Below are positions 20,387-29,600 of a DNA stretch of 43,720 nt, piece after piece (within the stretch, counting starts at the first letter, position 1; each line of letters opens with the position of its first letter). The translations under genes were made by a program, and so were the position numbers. The stretch comes from a virus, in IMG/VR virus record IMGVR_UViG_3300013100_000006, positions 1-43,720 of that record, one strand, 5' to 3'. The notes under the pieces were generated by a model. That model did no database searches. It was given only the letters and a program-made list of their open reading frames with translations, and was not told the origin of the DNA.

Positions 20387-20908
20387 TCACTTCTTGATGC
20401 CTGCCACGCCGGCAAGGCAGAGTTGCATGTTGGCGTTCGCGCGCGTGACGAGCCCCGGCAGCTTGACCTGCCTGCCATGCTTGTCGCGCCCGTACACCCA
20501 CTTCACGTTCTCGCGGCACGCGCCTATCCGGTCGCCCGCGTTGAGCTTCCGCAGCATTGTGGAGGTCGAGAAGTTCCCGAGCCCCTTGTTGAACACGAAG
20601 TCGCTATATGAGTCCTTCTCCGCCTCTGTGAGCCGCTGGTAGACCGCAGGGGTCACTACCCTACGCACGCCAGCAGCGGCCGCGTCAGCGTCCTGTGCCA
20701 GCCAGCGAGCGCACTGCTCGTCTGAGTACCGCACGCCTTCCTTCACGCCGGGGCCGGTGTGGCCCGCGCACGCGGTTGGCTTGTCCGTCCTGCCGCCCGG
20801 ATCACGATAGCCGGTGCTCACGATGCCCTCATGATCTGCTAGGGCACCGATGAACCCTGCACCGGCCACCGTGGCGAGCGCGACGGCCCGCTTCACGATG
20901 GGATTCAT
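20387..20908 (-). CDS. SAR endolysin (GH24 lysozyme family)
   Basis: AAGGAGG lies before the ATG at 20908. The 173-residue protein starts with a weakly hydrophobic Gly/Ala-rich segment (AVALATVAGAGFIGALAD) next to a basic N-terminus, the signature of a signal-arrest-release domain exported by the host Sec system. The GH24 catalytic region follows: E27 in DHEG, D36 in YRDPGG and T45 or T41 in the RTDKPTACAGHTG stretch, which has about three extra residues relative to the usual E-8-D-5-T spacing. It degrades peptidoglycan after membrane depolarisation by the holin. The spanin genes follow directly. Confidence 0.9.
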   Translation of the reverse strand: MNPIVKRAVALATVAGAGFIGALADHEGIVSTGYRDPGGRTDKPTACAGHTGPGVKEGVRYSDEQCARWLAQDADAAAAGVRRVVTPAVYQRLTEAEKDSYSDFVFNKGLGNFSTSTMLRKLNAGDRIGACRENVKWVYGRDKHGRQVKLPGLVTRANANMQLCLAGVAGIKK

Positions 20909-20917
20909 TCCACCTCC

Positions 20918-21211
20918 TTATGCGATGGTGAAGGTTAGCGCGCCGCCGGCCACGTGAGCCGTGAGGGTCTGCGCACCGACCGTGAAGGTCTGGCCGTCCA
21001 CAACCATCGCCGTGGTGCCCGGTGCCGCGCCGGAGAGCAGAGTCAGGCAGCCTTGGAAGAAGGTCGTGAGTTCTGCAGCCGCGCCTCCGGAGCCCTTGCT
21101 CTGGATTGCCTTGACCTGACCGATGGCGCGTGCAGCGTCGCAGCGGAGGTCCTCACCGCGCGAGAAGGCGAGCTTCGGGAGTTGTGCTGCGGTGTTGGTG
21201 AAGAGAGCCAT
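20918..21211 (-). CDS. Hypothetical protein (97 aa) between terminase and endolysin
   Basis: AAAGGAG precedes the ATG at 21211. The protein starts MALFTNTAAQLPKLAFSRGE, then has a helical, alanine-rich part, and ends in a beta-rich segment (GTTAMVVDGQTFTVGAQTLT). It is neutral, with two cysteines. The style of the beta-rich half is that of a virion component, and structural proteins of unknown role occur at this place in related phages, but that is inference. Family not recognised. Confidence 0.7.
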   Translation of the reverse strand: MALFTNTAAQLPKLAFSRGEDLRCDAARAIGQVKAIQSKGSGGAAAELTTFFQGCLTLLSGAAPGTTAMVVDGQTFTVGAQTLTAHVAGGALTFTIA

Positions 21212-21214
21212 GAA

Positions 21215-21415
21215 TTACTCCTTTGCCTTAGCGGCGGTCTTGTTGGGAAGCAGGCCCTTCACATGCCGGGCACAGGTAACGAAGAAGTCGAGCAGTTCCT
21301 GCGTGGTCGCTTCTTGGTTGAGAATCTCCGCGCGGGAGATGACGATGGCTGCGAACTTGCGCAGTTCGGGCGCACGGTAGATCGCGCCGGGGGACTTGAG
21401 GTCTGCTACGTTCAT
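21215..21415 (-). CDS. Small hypothetical protein (66 aa) after the large terminase
   Basis: The GGAAG formed by the terminase end precedes the ATG at 21415. The protein is helical (LRKFAAIVISRAEILNQE, then TTQELLDFFVTCARHVKGLL) with a basic end rich in alanine and lysine. It is soluble with no motif I recognise. It sits between the large terminase and the 97-residue unknown, all in the same direction and with gaps of only a few bases. Confidence 0.7.
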   Translation of the reverse strand: MNVADLKSPGAIYRAPELRKFAAIVISRAEILNQEATTQELLDFFVTCARHVKGLLPNKTAAKAKE

Positions 21416-21417
21416 CG

Positions 21418-23217
21418 TTACTTCCTCCGATTGAATAGGTTGTTGCCCTTGCCACGGGGTGCTTGAAGCAGATGCTTCGGCAGGCCCAAGGGGTTGGCTT
21501 GCATGGCTAGGATTTCCGCACGGCGGCGGGCTTCGATAGCCTTGGTCTGTTCCACCGCCAGTTGCTCCGCATACGGGCGCACAGCGGTTGCGAGCGCATC
21601 GATACGGTCGTCGTGGCCGAGACAGTCGCGGTCACGGCTGATGGTGGACAGTTGGTTCAGCAGCGAGTAGGTGATGCGCTTCGCTGCCGCGTACTTCTGC
21701 ACCGAGTCATCGTCGCTCGCGATCAGGTCGCTGTTGATGATGAGTTGGTGCCGGCCGATGATCGGCTCAAGCGTGTCGATGATCCGGAGTTCCTTCTGGC
21801 CGGACTCGAACACTTCCTCGACGGCACAGCCACCTTGTGGGTTACCAGCCTCCTTGTAGATGCGCCGAAGTACCGGCAGGAACAGCGCGGTCCACGTGCC
21901 GAAGCCCATGTTCTTTTCCACGATGATCTTGTTCGGCTTCCACTTCAATGCGATCTGCGCGAGCGCCTCGAACCGGTCGTCCGTGTGACCACCCGGCACG
22001 CCGCCCACGTCCAGCACCCACAGGTTCCCGTTGAGGAACCCGACCACCGCGTAGCCCGTCTCGTCGCCGTTCTTCCCGCCGCCTGCCGGGTCGATCGACA
22101 TGGTGATGCTCTGCAACGGGGCGGTGTCCTCCGACAGCACCACAGGCCGCAGGAAGTCGTACCGCTTGCCACAGGAGTTGTAGGCCAGCAGGTCGCCCGG
22201 CATCAGCGAAGGCGTGATAGTCATAGGGTAATTACCAGTTCCCGGAAGGGTCATGGCGATGATACGATTGGTCCGCAGCGGATACCGTTCCGCGTCAGCG
22301 AGCTTCGTGTTCAGCATGTGCTGCAACTGGAAGTAGGCCGCGCCTTGGTCCATCTCCTTCATCTGCAACTGTGCCTCACGGCCGGCCGGTAGCACCGGGT
22401 CCGTAGGCTTGCCTTGCTTACCGTCAATCCCGCCGCCGGTCCTCAGCGAAGGGTCTGCCTCCATGCGGCGCACGATAATGGGGGCCAGATGCTCCCCGTA
22501 GTTCTCCATCTGCTCGAACGTTGGGTAGCGCCCCGGCCAGATGCGGATGGTGTACCCGCGACCCGGCAGGGTGTTGTAGATCGAGTTCTCGCTCTGCGGC
22601 GTGCCGAGGTAGACAATGCGCCCGTCCGCGCAGATCGATGTGAAGTCCTTAGTAATCTGGAGAAGTTGCTCGCGCAAGTGTTCCGTCTTGGAGTTCTTGC
22701 CGGACTCCACGTCATCGGCAATCAGCAAGTCGGCACGCGCGCCCTGCAAGTTCGACTCGACGCCTTCGCATCGCACAGACGGCGACTTGTCCAAGCCCTT
22801 GAGGGAGTGGTGCACGTCGAATGCTTCTGTTGAGGTCCGGTCGCCCGCCGACTTGTCAGGGCATAGACAGGCAAGCTCCGGCATGCCCGTGATGATACGC
22901 ACGATCAGCGTCGAAATCTCGTTCGCCTGCTTGCCGCCGGCGGACAGGATCATGACTCGGAATGAGGGGTTGTGGATGAGACAGAACACTGCGTAGGCTG
23001 CCGTGACCGTGGTCTTGGCCTGCCCGCGTTGCGCCTGAATCATCAGGTACTGTGGCCCGAAGGCGAGGAACGTCCCGATGTCCTGCTGAATCTCAGTCGA
23101 GCTAAACCCGAGTTCGGTCATCACGACATCGAGGAACCCGACGAACGACGGGAAAGCGGCCTGAACCAGTTCAAGCTCTTGCCAACGCAGCGCCGCTGCA
23201 ATCGGATTCTCACGCAT
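21418..23217 (-). CDS. Terminase large subunit (T7 gp19-like)
   Basis: The 599-residue protein (T7 gp19 has 586) starts at 23217. The ATPase motor has Walker A AQRGQAKTT (K68) and Walker B DLLIADDVE (D168, D169, E171), with LGTPQSENSIY as the coupling motif. The nuclease domain shows SIDPAGGGKNGDETG, IVEKNMGFG and LGHDDRIDALATAV, the RNase H-fold carboxylates that cut the concatemer. It drives ATP-dependent packaging through the portal and makes the ends. The small subunit is directly upstream. Phages with this type of terminase usually have direct terminal repeats. Confidence 0.95.
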   Translation of the reverse strand: MRENPIAAALRWQELELVQAAFPSFVGFLDVVMTELGFSSTEIQQDIGTFLAFGPQYLMIQAQRGQAKTTVTAAYAVFCLIHNPSFRVMILSAGGKQANEISTLIVRIITGMPELACLCPDKSAGDRTSTEAFDVHHSLKGLDKSPSVRCEGVESNLQGARADLLIADDVESGKNSKTEHLREQLLQITKDFTSICADGRIVYLGTPQSENSIYNTLPGRGYTIRIWPGRYPTFEQMENYGEHLAPIIVRRMEADPSLRTGGGIDGKQGKPTDPVLPAGREAQLQMKEMDQGAAYFQLQHMLNTKLADAERYPLRTNRIIAMTLPGTGNYPMTITPSLMPGDLLAYNSCGKRYDFLRPVVLSEDTAPLQSITMSIDPAGGGKNGDETGYAVVGFLNGNLWVLDVGGVPGGHTDDRFEALAQIALKWKPNKIIVEKNMGFGTWTALFLPVLRRIYKEAGNPQGGCAVEEVFESGQKELRIIDTLEPIIGRHQLIINSDLIASDDDSVQKYAAAKRITYSLLNQLSTISRDRDCLGHDDRIDALATAVRPYAEQLAVEQTKAIEARRRAEILAMQANPLGLPKHLLQAPRGKGNNLFNRRK

Positions 23218-23220
23218 GCT

Positions 23221-23505
23221 TTAGTGCCTCATGGTTAGATTGTCGAGGGCGTCATCCACGTCTCCACCGATTTGGTGTTGACCTTGACGACGGGTGATGT
23301 TATGCGTCTGCCGCGCCTTGAGCTTGTCGCGCAGTTCTTGCAGCGAGTCGTTCTTGCCGGTGTCGGCGGTGATGCTATTGTGCTTGAGCAGTTGCACGGC
23401 TACGCCGAGGTCGGCTGCCGAAGCATCACCGGACTCGATGCGCTCCAACAGTTCCTTCACGGCGACACAATGCAGTTGCTCAAGCAACGAAGTCAGATCG
23501 CTCAT
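23221..23505 (-). CDS. Terminase small subunit (94 aa)
   Basis: Start at the ATG at 23505, an ATGA overlap with the holin stop, with AGGAG upstream; the longer open frame is a shadow. The protein has an N-terminal helical half (MSDLTSLLEQLHCVAVKELL) with the SGDASAADLGVAVQLLKHN pattern of podoviral small terminases, and a basic C-terminal half. T7 gp18 has 89 residues. It recognises the concatemer and recruits the large subunit. The order holin, small terminase, large terminase is as in T7 (17.5, 18, 19). Confidence 0.85.
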   Translation of the reverse strand: MSDLTSLLEQLHCVAVKELLERIESGDASAADLGVAVQLLKHNSITADTGKNDSLQELRDKLKARQTHNITRRQGQHQIGGDVDDALDNLTMRH

Positions 23506-23684
23506 AGCTTGCTCCTGAGTTTCTTGATGGTGTCCCATGCGCCGGGCAGCGCCTTGAGGGCCGCGAACACTGCATACACGAAGGTAGCGATGCTCGCGGC
23601 GGTGCTCCAGTCCCACCCCGTCATTCCGATGGCGGAACCAACGAAGAGGATGAATGCACGCCACTTCTCCGCGATTCCGTCCAT
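23502..23684 (-). CDS. Holin (60 aa, T7 gp17.5-like class II)
   Basis: AGGAGA precedes the ATG at 23684. Two hydrophobic segments are seen, RAFILFVGSAIGMTGW (about 9-24) and AASIATFVYAVFAALKAL (about 29-46), with a basic end (TIKKLRSKL), as in class II holins with both ends in the cytoplasm. T7 holin has 67 residues. With a SAR endolysin it may act as a pinholin that depolarises the membrane. Its position between tail and terminase genes matches T7. Confidence 0.85.
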   Translation of the reverse strand: MDGIAEKWRAFILFVGSAIGMTGWDWSTAASIATFVYAVFAALKALPGAWDTIKKLRSKL

Positions 23685-23692
23685 ATCTTCTC

Positions 23693-24094
23693 CTAGCCCG
23701 GAAAGTCCGGGAACTGCACGTCAAGCGGCCAGCCCGGAAGCGCCTCGATGTCGCGCAGCTTCGAGCGGTAGTCGATGATCGCAGCGTGCCGCGCTGTGAC
23801 GTACTCATTGGCATCCGATGGAAGAAAAGCGAACGGGTCGCTGTACTTCAATCGGTCGTCGCGCTGATGCCGCGCGAGGGCGGCGCAGATCGCCTCTTGA
23901 TTCTCGTGGTAGTGGTCGAGCACCCACTCAGCGCGTGGCTTTGTGTCTGGTGCCGTCCACTCCACGATCCACGGATCGCCACACTGTCCGCCACCCTCAG
24001 TACAAGGCATTGCAACCTTGTAGTCCTTCCAATGCGAAAGGTGAGGGTACATCGACATCAGCGTGAAGATCATGTGGTCGTGTGTGTACTGCAT
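23693..24094 (-). CDS. Tail-fibre assembly chaperone-like protein (133 aa)
   Basis: AAGGAGG precedes the ATG at 24094, directly after the tail fibre. The C-terminal stretch YRSKLRDIEALPGWPLDVQF followed by PDFPG fits the 'YR..LRDI...P.wP.dv..P' ending of phage tail-fibre assembly proteins (XkdW/gp38-like). The N-terminal half has HDHMIFTLMSMYPHLSHW and the CTEGGGQCGDPWIVEW segment, which is unusual for that family. Likely role: folding or attaching the fibre C-terminus. T7 has no such gene, so it may have come with the modular fibre. Confidence 0.65.
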   Translation of the reverse strand: MQYTHDHMIFTLMSMYPHLSHWKDYKVAMPCTEGGGQCGDPWIVEWTAPDTKPRAEWVLDHYHENQEAICAALARHQRDDRLKYSDPFAFLPSDANEYVTARHAAIIDYRSKLRDIEALPGWPLDVQFPDFPG

Positions 24095-24103
24095 GTTTCC
24101 TCC

Positions 24104-26569
24104 TTAGCCGACTGCCAGCCAGTTAGCCCGCAGGAACAGCGTGTTGCTGCCGAGAACTGTCCGCAGGCCGATCATCACCCACGGGCTACCGGCGTCCGTC
24201 GTGTTAGCCGCTCCGTTCACGTTGACCGAGCCGAACTCGTTGATGCCCGCGCGGTGAGTCGCTTGCGTACCGTTGGGCACCTTGCTGCTAAGTGCGGAGA
24301 ACAGGTTCCCGCTCGGCATGCTGCCGCCGACGATATTAGCGTCCGGCTGGATACGCACCCCACCGATGTTCGCAGAACTGCTCTGGTAGGTGGTGCCACC
24401 ATCGTCAACTGACCACGGCACAGCGTTGTATGCCGAGTTGATGACCTCCAGACCGCCTCCCTGACGAGCGCGCAGGAACACGTTAGCGTTGCCCGTACCG
24501 TTCAGGTTCTGCAACGCGAAGTCTGCTTGCCAGCCGGATGCGCCGAGAGTGAGCCGTCCAGACATCTGGTCGCCTGTCTTTTCCACCTTCGTACCGGGGT
24601 TGAAGTTGGCGTTATCCCACGGCACCGCGCCACTGGCCCACGTCGGCCGTACACCGAGCACGATAGCGTTCGCGGCGAACGTGAGCCCACCCTGTCCGGA
24701 TGTGCCCGTACCGCCCGACGCGATGATTCGCGAGTCGTAGTCGATGTTGTTGCCGCTGGAGTGGAAGTCGATGAACGGCTGGCCGGCCGACGACGTGCTT
24801 CCGAGTTCGAAGCCGGTATTGGCCGTAGTCAACTGCACACCGCCAGTAATGGCCCCGCCGGCCTTGTCGAACTTGGTGGTCGGGTCGAAGTTGTTGCTGT
24901 CCCACGGCGTGTAGCCGGCCCACGCAGGACGCTGCGTGAGCGTCAGCTTGCCGGTCGAGCGGGTCACGTACAGCGGCGAGTCGATGAGGGCACCCGCATC
25001 GCTGTAGCGCGAGAGGAACCAATCCGAGCCGACGTTGCTGCCCGACTCTGCCGCGCTCGACGCGCCGTGCTGCCATCGGGTCGAGCCGTTCGTGTTGTAG
25101 ACCACCGCTCGCTCTTGGCCGGCGGCCGTGCCGTTCAGCGTGAGATGCGGGTTGGCATACGAGAGTGCCACTGCGCCGGCCGCTGTGAGCGCTGCCGTGC
25201 TGACCGCGCCCGTGCTCCAGTTCACCGAAATGGGCGCGTCCACGAGGGTGCCGCCCGAGTTGTATCGGTTCAGCGCGAACGTGGGCGTGCTGCCCGTGCC
25301 GCCGGCAACCGACCAACGCAGCGAGCCCGGCGACGCGCGCGAGCCAGAGAGCATCTGGACCTGCGTGTCTGCTGAGTTCTGGTAGATGCGGACCTGATTG
25401 TCGTACCGGCCGTCGGACGCACCAAGGGCTTGGTCCGCCTTCGCGTCTGCCGCGTTAGCTGTGTCGAGGGCTGATTGTGCCTTGGCATCCACACCGTTCG
25501 CCGTGTCGAGAGCCTGCTGAGCCTTGGCGTCGATGTTGTTAGCGGTGGTGGACGCAGCGTTAGCCGTGCTGATGGCAGTGCTCGCGTTGGCCGAAGCGGT
25601 GTTAGCCGTGTCAAGGGCAGACTGAGCCTTAGCGTCGATACCGTCTGCCGTGGCCTTGGCCGTGTCTGCAGTGGCCTTCGCTGTGTTGGCCGTGGTCGTT
25701 GCAGAGTTGGCTGTGCTGATCGCGGTGCTGGCGTTCGCGCTAGCCGTGTTAGCGACGCTCAGTGCAGTGCTCGCATTCATCGCTGCCGTGTTGGCGGTGC
25801 TGAGTGCAGAGTCTGCCTTGGAGCTTGCGCTGTTAGCCGTTGACACCGCAGCAGCAGCAGCCGTGTTGGCTGCGTTCGCTGTGGACACTGCCGAGCTTGC
25901 TGCTGCGCTCGCGGAGTTCGCCGTCCCGATAGCCGTGTTGGCTGTACTGAGGGCGGTGCTCGCTGTAGCGCTTGCAGTGTTGGCCGTAGCGATCGCGGTG
26001 TCTGCCTTGGAGCTAGCGTTGTTCGCCGTCGTCAGGGCAGTGTTAGCCGTGGTCACTGCGCCGTTAGCAGTAGTGATGGCTGTGTCTGCCTTCGTGTTGG
26101 CGGCGTTCGCGATAGTAAAGGCTTGGTCGGCCTTGTCGCTCGAAACGCCGAAGCGGTCAACCATCTCCGCTGCTGCGTACACAGCTTGGCGGAAACCAGT
26201 GTCGAGGTTCTCTTCATCGATGATCGAGCCATCGTTGAAGTTGGGGATAGGCTGCTGCTTCGGCGAATCCCGGAATACGGAGAGCGTCTGTCCTGTAGCG
26301 ATGATCGCACCCGTTACCGGATGCTTAAGCTCTAGGATAGTGTCGCTGATGAACGCAGTGCTCGGCACTTGGAATACCGCCGTGCTGAAACCAGTAGCGT
26401 CGTCGGTAACGTAGTACTTCACGTGAGCGCGGTCCAGATAGCCCGGAGCGATACCCGCGAAGTTAATTCCCCACCGAATGGTCGAGCCGTTGCCGGGCCA
26501 CTGGTTAAAGGCGAAGCGGCCACCCGTCTCCGCCGCGCCCGCAAGCCACGGGGTAAGATTGTCTGCCAT
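24104..26569 (-). CDS. Tail fibre protein with T7-type N-terminus and long heptad-repeat shaft
   Basis: The 821-residue protein (T7 gp17 has 553) starts at 26569 after AAGGAGG, about 19 bases after the expected phage-promoter start. Residues 1-145 are a T7 gp17-type attachment domain, ending in the family pattern around QPIPNFNDGSIIDEENLDTG. Residues about 146-388 are Ala/Thr/Asn heptads such as TANTASA, forming a trimeric coiled-coil shaft. The distal part has duplicated modules: two copies of an 'LxRYxxxGxLxDxPxxVxxSTG' unit and two of an 'RPxWAxxxPWDxxNFxPxTK' unit. The final part (QSSSANIGGVRIQPDANIVG to the end) should contain the receptor-binding tip. No peptidase or enzyme motif is visible, so receptor binding is probably non-enzymatic. 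Confidence 0.9.
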   Translation of the reverse strand: MADNLTPWLAGAAETGGRFAFNQWPGNGSTIRWGINFAGIAPGYLDRAHVKYYVTDDATGFSTAVFQVPSTAFISDTILELKHPVTGAIIATGQTLSVFRDSPKQQPIPNFNDGSIIDEENLDTGFRQAVYAAAEMVDRFGVSSDKADQAFTIANAANTKADTAITTANGAVTTANTALTTANNASSKADTAIATANTASATASTALSTANTAIGTANSASAAASSAVSTANAANTAAAAAVSTANSASSKADSALSTANTAAMNASTALSVANTASANASTAISTANSATTTANTAKATADTAKATADGIDAKAQSALDTANTASANASTAISTANAASTTANNIDAKAQQALDTANGVDAKAQSALDTANAADAKADQALGASDGRYDNQVRIYQNSADTQVQMLSGSRASPGSLRWSVAGGTGSTPTFALNRYNSGGTLVDAPISVNWSTGAVSTAALTAAGAVALSYANPHLTLNGTAAGQERAVVYNTNGSTRWQHGASSAAESGSNVGSDWFLSRYSDAGALIDSPLYVTRSTGKLTLTQRPAWAGYTPWDSNNFDPTTKFDKAGGAITGGVQLTTANTGFELGSTSSAGQPFIDFHSSGNNIDYDSRIIASGGTGTSGQGGLTFAANAIVLGVRPTWASGAVPWDNANFNPGTKVEKTGDQMSGRLTLGASGWQADFALQNLNGTGNANVFLRARQGGGLEVINSAYNAVPWSVDDGGTTYQSSSANIGGVRIQPDANIVGGSMPSGNLFSALSSKVPNGTQATHRAGINEFGSVNVNGAANTTDAGSPWVMIGLRTVLGSNTLFLRANWLAVG
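25405..26134 (-). repeat. Imperfect 21-bp tandem repeats encoding the fibre shaft
   Basis: About 35 consecutive heptad codon blocks (TANxAxx, STANxAx, KADxAxx) give a degenerate 21-base period through some 730 bases. Later blocks contain longer exact duplications, for example around the two DIDAKAQ-type units (GIDAKAQSALDTANTAS and NIDAKAQQALDTANGVD). Such arrays can change length by recombination. Confidence 0.85.
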
Positions 26570-26586
26570 GCTTCCTCCTTTCTTGT

Positions 26587-26606
26587 CCTAGATAGTCTAC
26601 TGATTT
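26587..26606 (-). promoter_or_regulatory. Phage promoter before the tail fibre
   Basis: Minus-strand AAATCAGTAGACTATCTAGG matches the consensus. The start at GG gives a leader of about 19 bases carrying AAGGAGG, so the fibre has its own late transcript in addition to read-through. Confidence 0.85.
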
Positions 26607-26612
26607 GAGGGA

Positions 26613-26632
26613 GGCAGGCCCGAAGGCCCGCC
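26613..26632 (-). terminator. UUCG-capped hairpin after the gp16-like gene
   Basis: Minus-strand GGCGGGCC-TTCG-GGCCTGCC forms an 8-bp stem (one G-U) closed by a very stable UUCG tetraloop. It lies between the stop at 26637 and the fibre promoter. No T-run follows (TCCCTC), so it may protect or process the upstream 3' end instead of stopping polymerase. Confidence 0.5.
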
Positions 26633-26636
26633 GGTC

Positions 26637-29600
26637 TTACTGTGCTGCGTTGAAGGCCCATGCCAGATACGGGATGTTCCCGCCCGGCAGCACCGACTTG
26701 CCGAGCTTCGCCGCCTGATCAAACGTAGGCTTCTGCACGATGCCGAGTGCATTACGCACCACACCATCGGCATACGACAGGCCGGGGATCAGAGAGCCCA
26801 AGCCGTTCTTCGCGCCGGTTCGCGCGTTCTCACCACCGAACGTCTTGCCGGTCGCCGCGCTGTACACGCCCTGCACTGCGTCCCACCCTTCACCGGCGAG
26901 GCCAGACAGGGAAGCGTAGTTGAGCGAGGCCCGCACAAGCGCTGCCATCGACGTGTTGGTGTCGATGTACTTCTGCGCATCCTTCTTGCCGAGCGCGTTG
27001 AACTGCACGCGAGCGAGATGCACCGGGACTGCTGCCATCATCTGGCCGGCGAGGTAGGCGGTTGCTGCTACGCTACCCGTGGCCCCGGCGACGCGGCCCC
27101 ACTGCTTCTCCATCGACAGGAAGGTAAAGCTCCGGAACTGCGTGAGCAACTGTCCGAGCATCGTCGTCTGCGCCCGGAAGTTCTCACCCCGGAACGAGCC
27201 TTGGATCACCTGCCGAGCGCCGCGCTGCACGCCCTGCACAAGCTCGCTTGCCACGTCACGCGGGAGAGCGTCGATGTCGAACGACGCGACCCACTTGCCG
27301 TCGAACGTAGTCGAACCCGGCAGGCTGGCCTTGAGCTTGGTCATGAAGCCTTCGTTGAACCCCATCTCTTCCACCAGCTTACCGAGCTTCTTGTCCCCGT
27401 TGGCTGCACGCAGCACCTTGGACGCGATCTGCTCCGTTGCCATCTTCATCTGCCAGTTGTGCACAGCCCGGTGCCCCGTGACGACGGAGAACTTACGCGA
27501 TGCCGTTTGCAGACCGCGAGTGAACAGGCCGGGAGTGTCGTGACCGTAGACACGATCAGTCTCGCCCGGCAGTTCATACGGGAAGTGGAACCGCTCTGCG
27601 GCGTCGTGGCGACCCCCGATGAGTTCGAGTTGCTCGTACAGCTTGGCACCCTTCATCAGGCGCACGTCCTTGAGCATGTTCCGAACCAGTGGCACGGAGC
27701 CGAGCATCGCACGTACGCCTAGATGCGTTGCGATGTTGATCGACTCCGCTGCCTGCGTGAAGCCCATACCGCCAAGCATGTTCATAGAGGCCAGCGTCCG
27801 CAGGTTGCGCATTGCCTGCTGCCCCGGCACGCGGGAGGTCATCGGCATACCGAGCATGTCACGCATGAAGGCATCGTAGGCTGCGAGGTCATGAGGCAGT
27901 GAAGCGACGCGCTCCGGCGTGTTAGCTGCCCGAACCATCGCGTCACGCGTCAACTGGATGCCCTGCCGGCCATGCACGCCGTACTGCGCCAGAGCAACTT
28001 CGCCCGTGGCACGCTGCATGTAGCGGCTGAACAGTGCCGACTGGTCCGACACGAAGTAGTCGCCAAGCCGGCGGGTTTCACCGACCGGTGCCGACAGGTC
28101 GAACTCGTAGCGCTGCTTGGTGAAGCTCGCGCCACCCCGGATGAACCGGTCACGCAGGCGCGCGATGTCTTGGTCCGACGTAGCCAGCACGTCAAGCAGG
28201 TCCATCAGGTTCTCCGGTGCAGAAAGCTGGCGCACGTTCGAGATATCCTGCTCAATGACGCCCGAGGCACGCGCCCGCGTGTGCTCGATGTACTCACGTG
28301 CCAGCCGGCCGGCCAGCGCAGAGTCGATACCTGTGTTGAACGTCGCGATCTGCCGAGCGAGTTCGCGTGTCAAGTCTCGAGTCTCAGCCGTGCTCGCAGT
28401 CATCAGCATGTTCTCGTCCATACGCTGCGGCATGTAGCCCCGCGCTGACTCCGGCATGTGCTGCGTGCCGATAGCATCCACACGGCGCAGCCAGTTCAAC
28501 TGCTGCTGGTATGCACGCTCCAGAGCGTCAGCCCCGTCACGCACAAGCTGCGGCACGTTGCGCTCTGCGTCGGTCGCCACGTCCGTGCCGCGACGAGCGT
28601 AAATCTCATCCTGCACCAGCCGGTCGAACTGCCGGCGATGCGTGCCGTGGAGTGCATCCTCGACGGCCGACAGCGGGCCGTGCTGTTGACGCCATGCGTC
28701 TTGCAACGCGAGGTAATCGCCGAACTGCTCGCGGCTGATGTTCTCCAACTGAGACTTCGTGATGGACGCCGTCCGCACCCGCTCCGACGTACCGGCTGCC
28801 GACTCCATCAGCGTCGAGCTAACGTAGTGGGCCACCGGGTTATCGCTGCGGGCCAGCGTCATGCCGAGGGTTTCAACCTGCGTGCGGATGCCTTCCGGCA
28901 GCGCGCCCATCAGCTTGCCGATCTTCTTCAAGTCGGTAGGCCGGGCTGCTTGGTTGCGTTCCGCACGGGCGATGGTTTCCGCCGTGAGGTTGCGCTCCGC
29001 GTCCGACACGATGTTGTCGAGGCCGTAGCGGGCCACTACCTCTTGGCCGACCGTTGCGCCGTCCGGCCGCACCTCCTGAACCAGCGTCGGCTGAGCCTCG
29101 TCCGACGGCATAAGGCGATGCGTGTCCGGAACCTCTGACAGGTTGATTGCCGCCCGCATCTCTTCCCGCTTCGCCCAATCTTGCTGATCGAGTTCCACGG
29201 CGCGGGCTGCGATTTCATCTGGCGTCGCGTTCGGGCCGAGTTCCTGAGCCGCACGCACGTGCAGGTCCGCCTTCGCTTCTGCCATACCGCGCCGTAGGGA
29301 GTTCATCGAGCCGGTGAGGCCCTCCATAGCACCGTGGCCCAACAGGCCGAGGGTGGCCCCCGTGAGGCCCGCCATGAGGTAGTCGTGAGAGGTGATGTTG
29401 CTGCCGGCTGCTTCGAGGGCACCCGTGATTGCCAAGTTCGACACCGTGCCTGTGATGCCGGCCGCTGCCAGACGTGCAGCCATACCGCCCTTCACAAGCC
29501 CGGAGACGGCCGCCCCCGCCCCTCCCGTGATGAGCAGACCCACCGGGTCAGCCACACCACCGGCGAGCCCTCCAACGAAGCCAGAGACGCCGTGCTGCGC

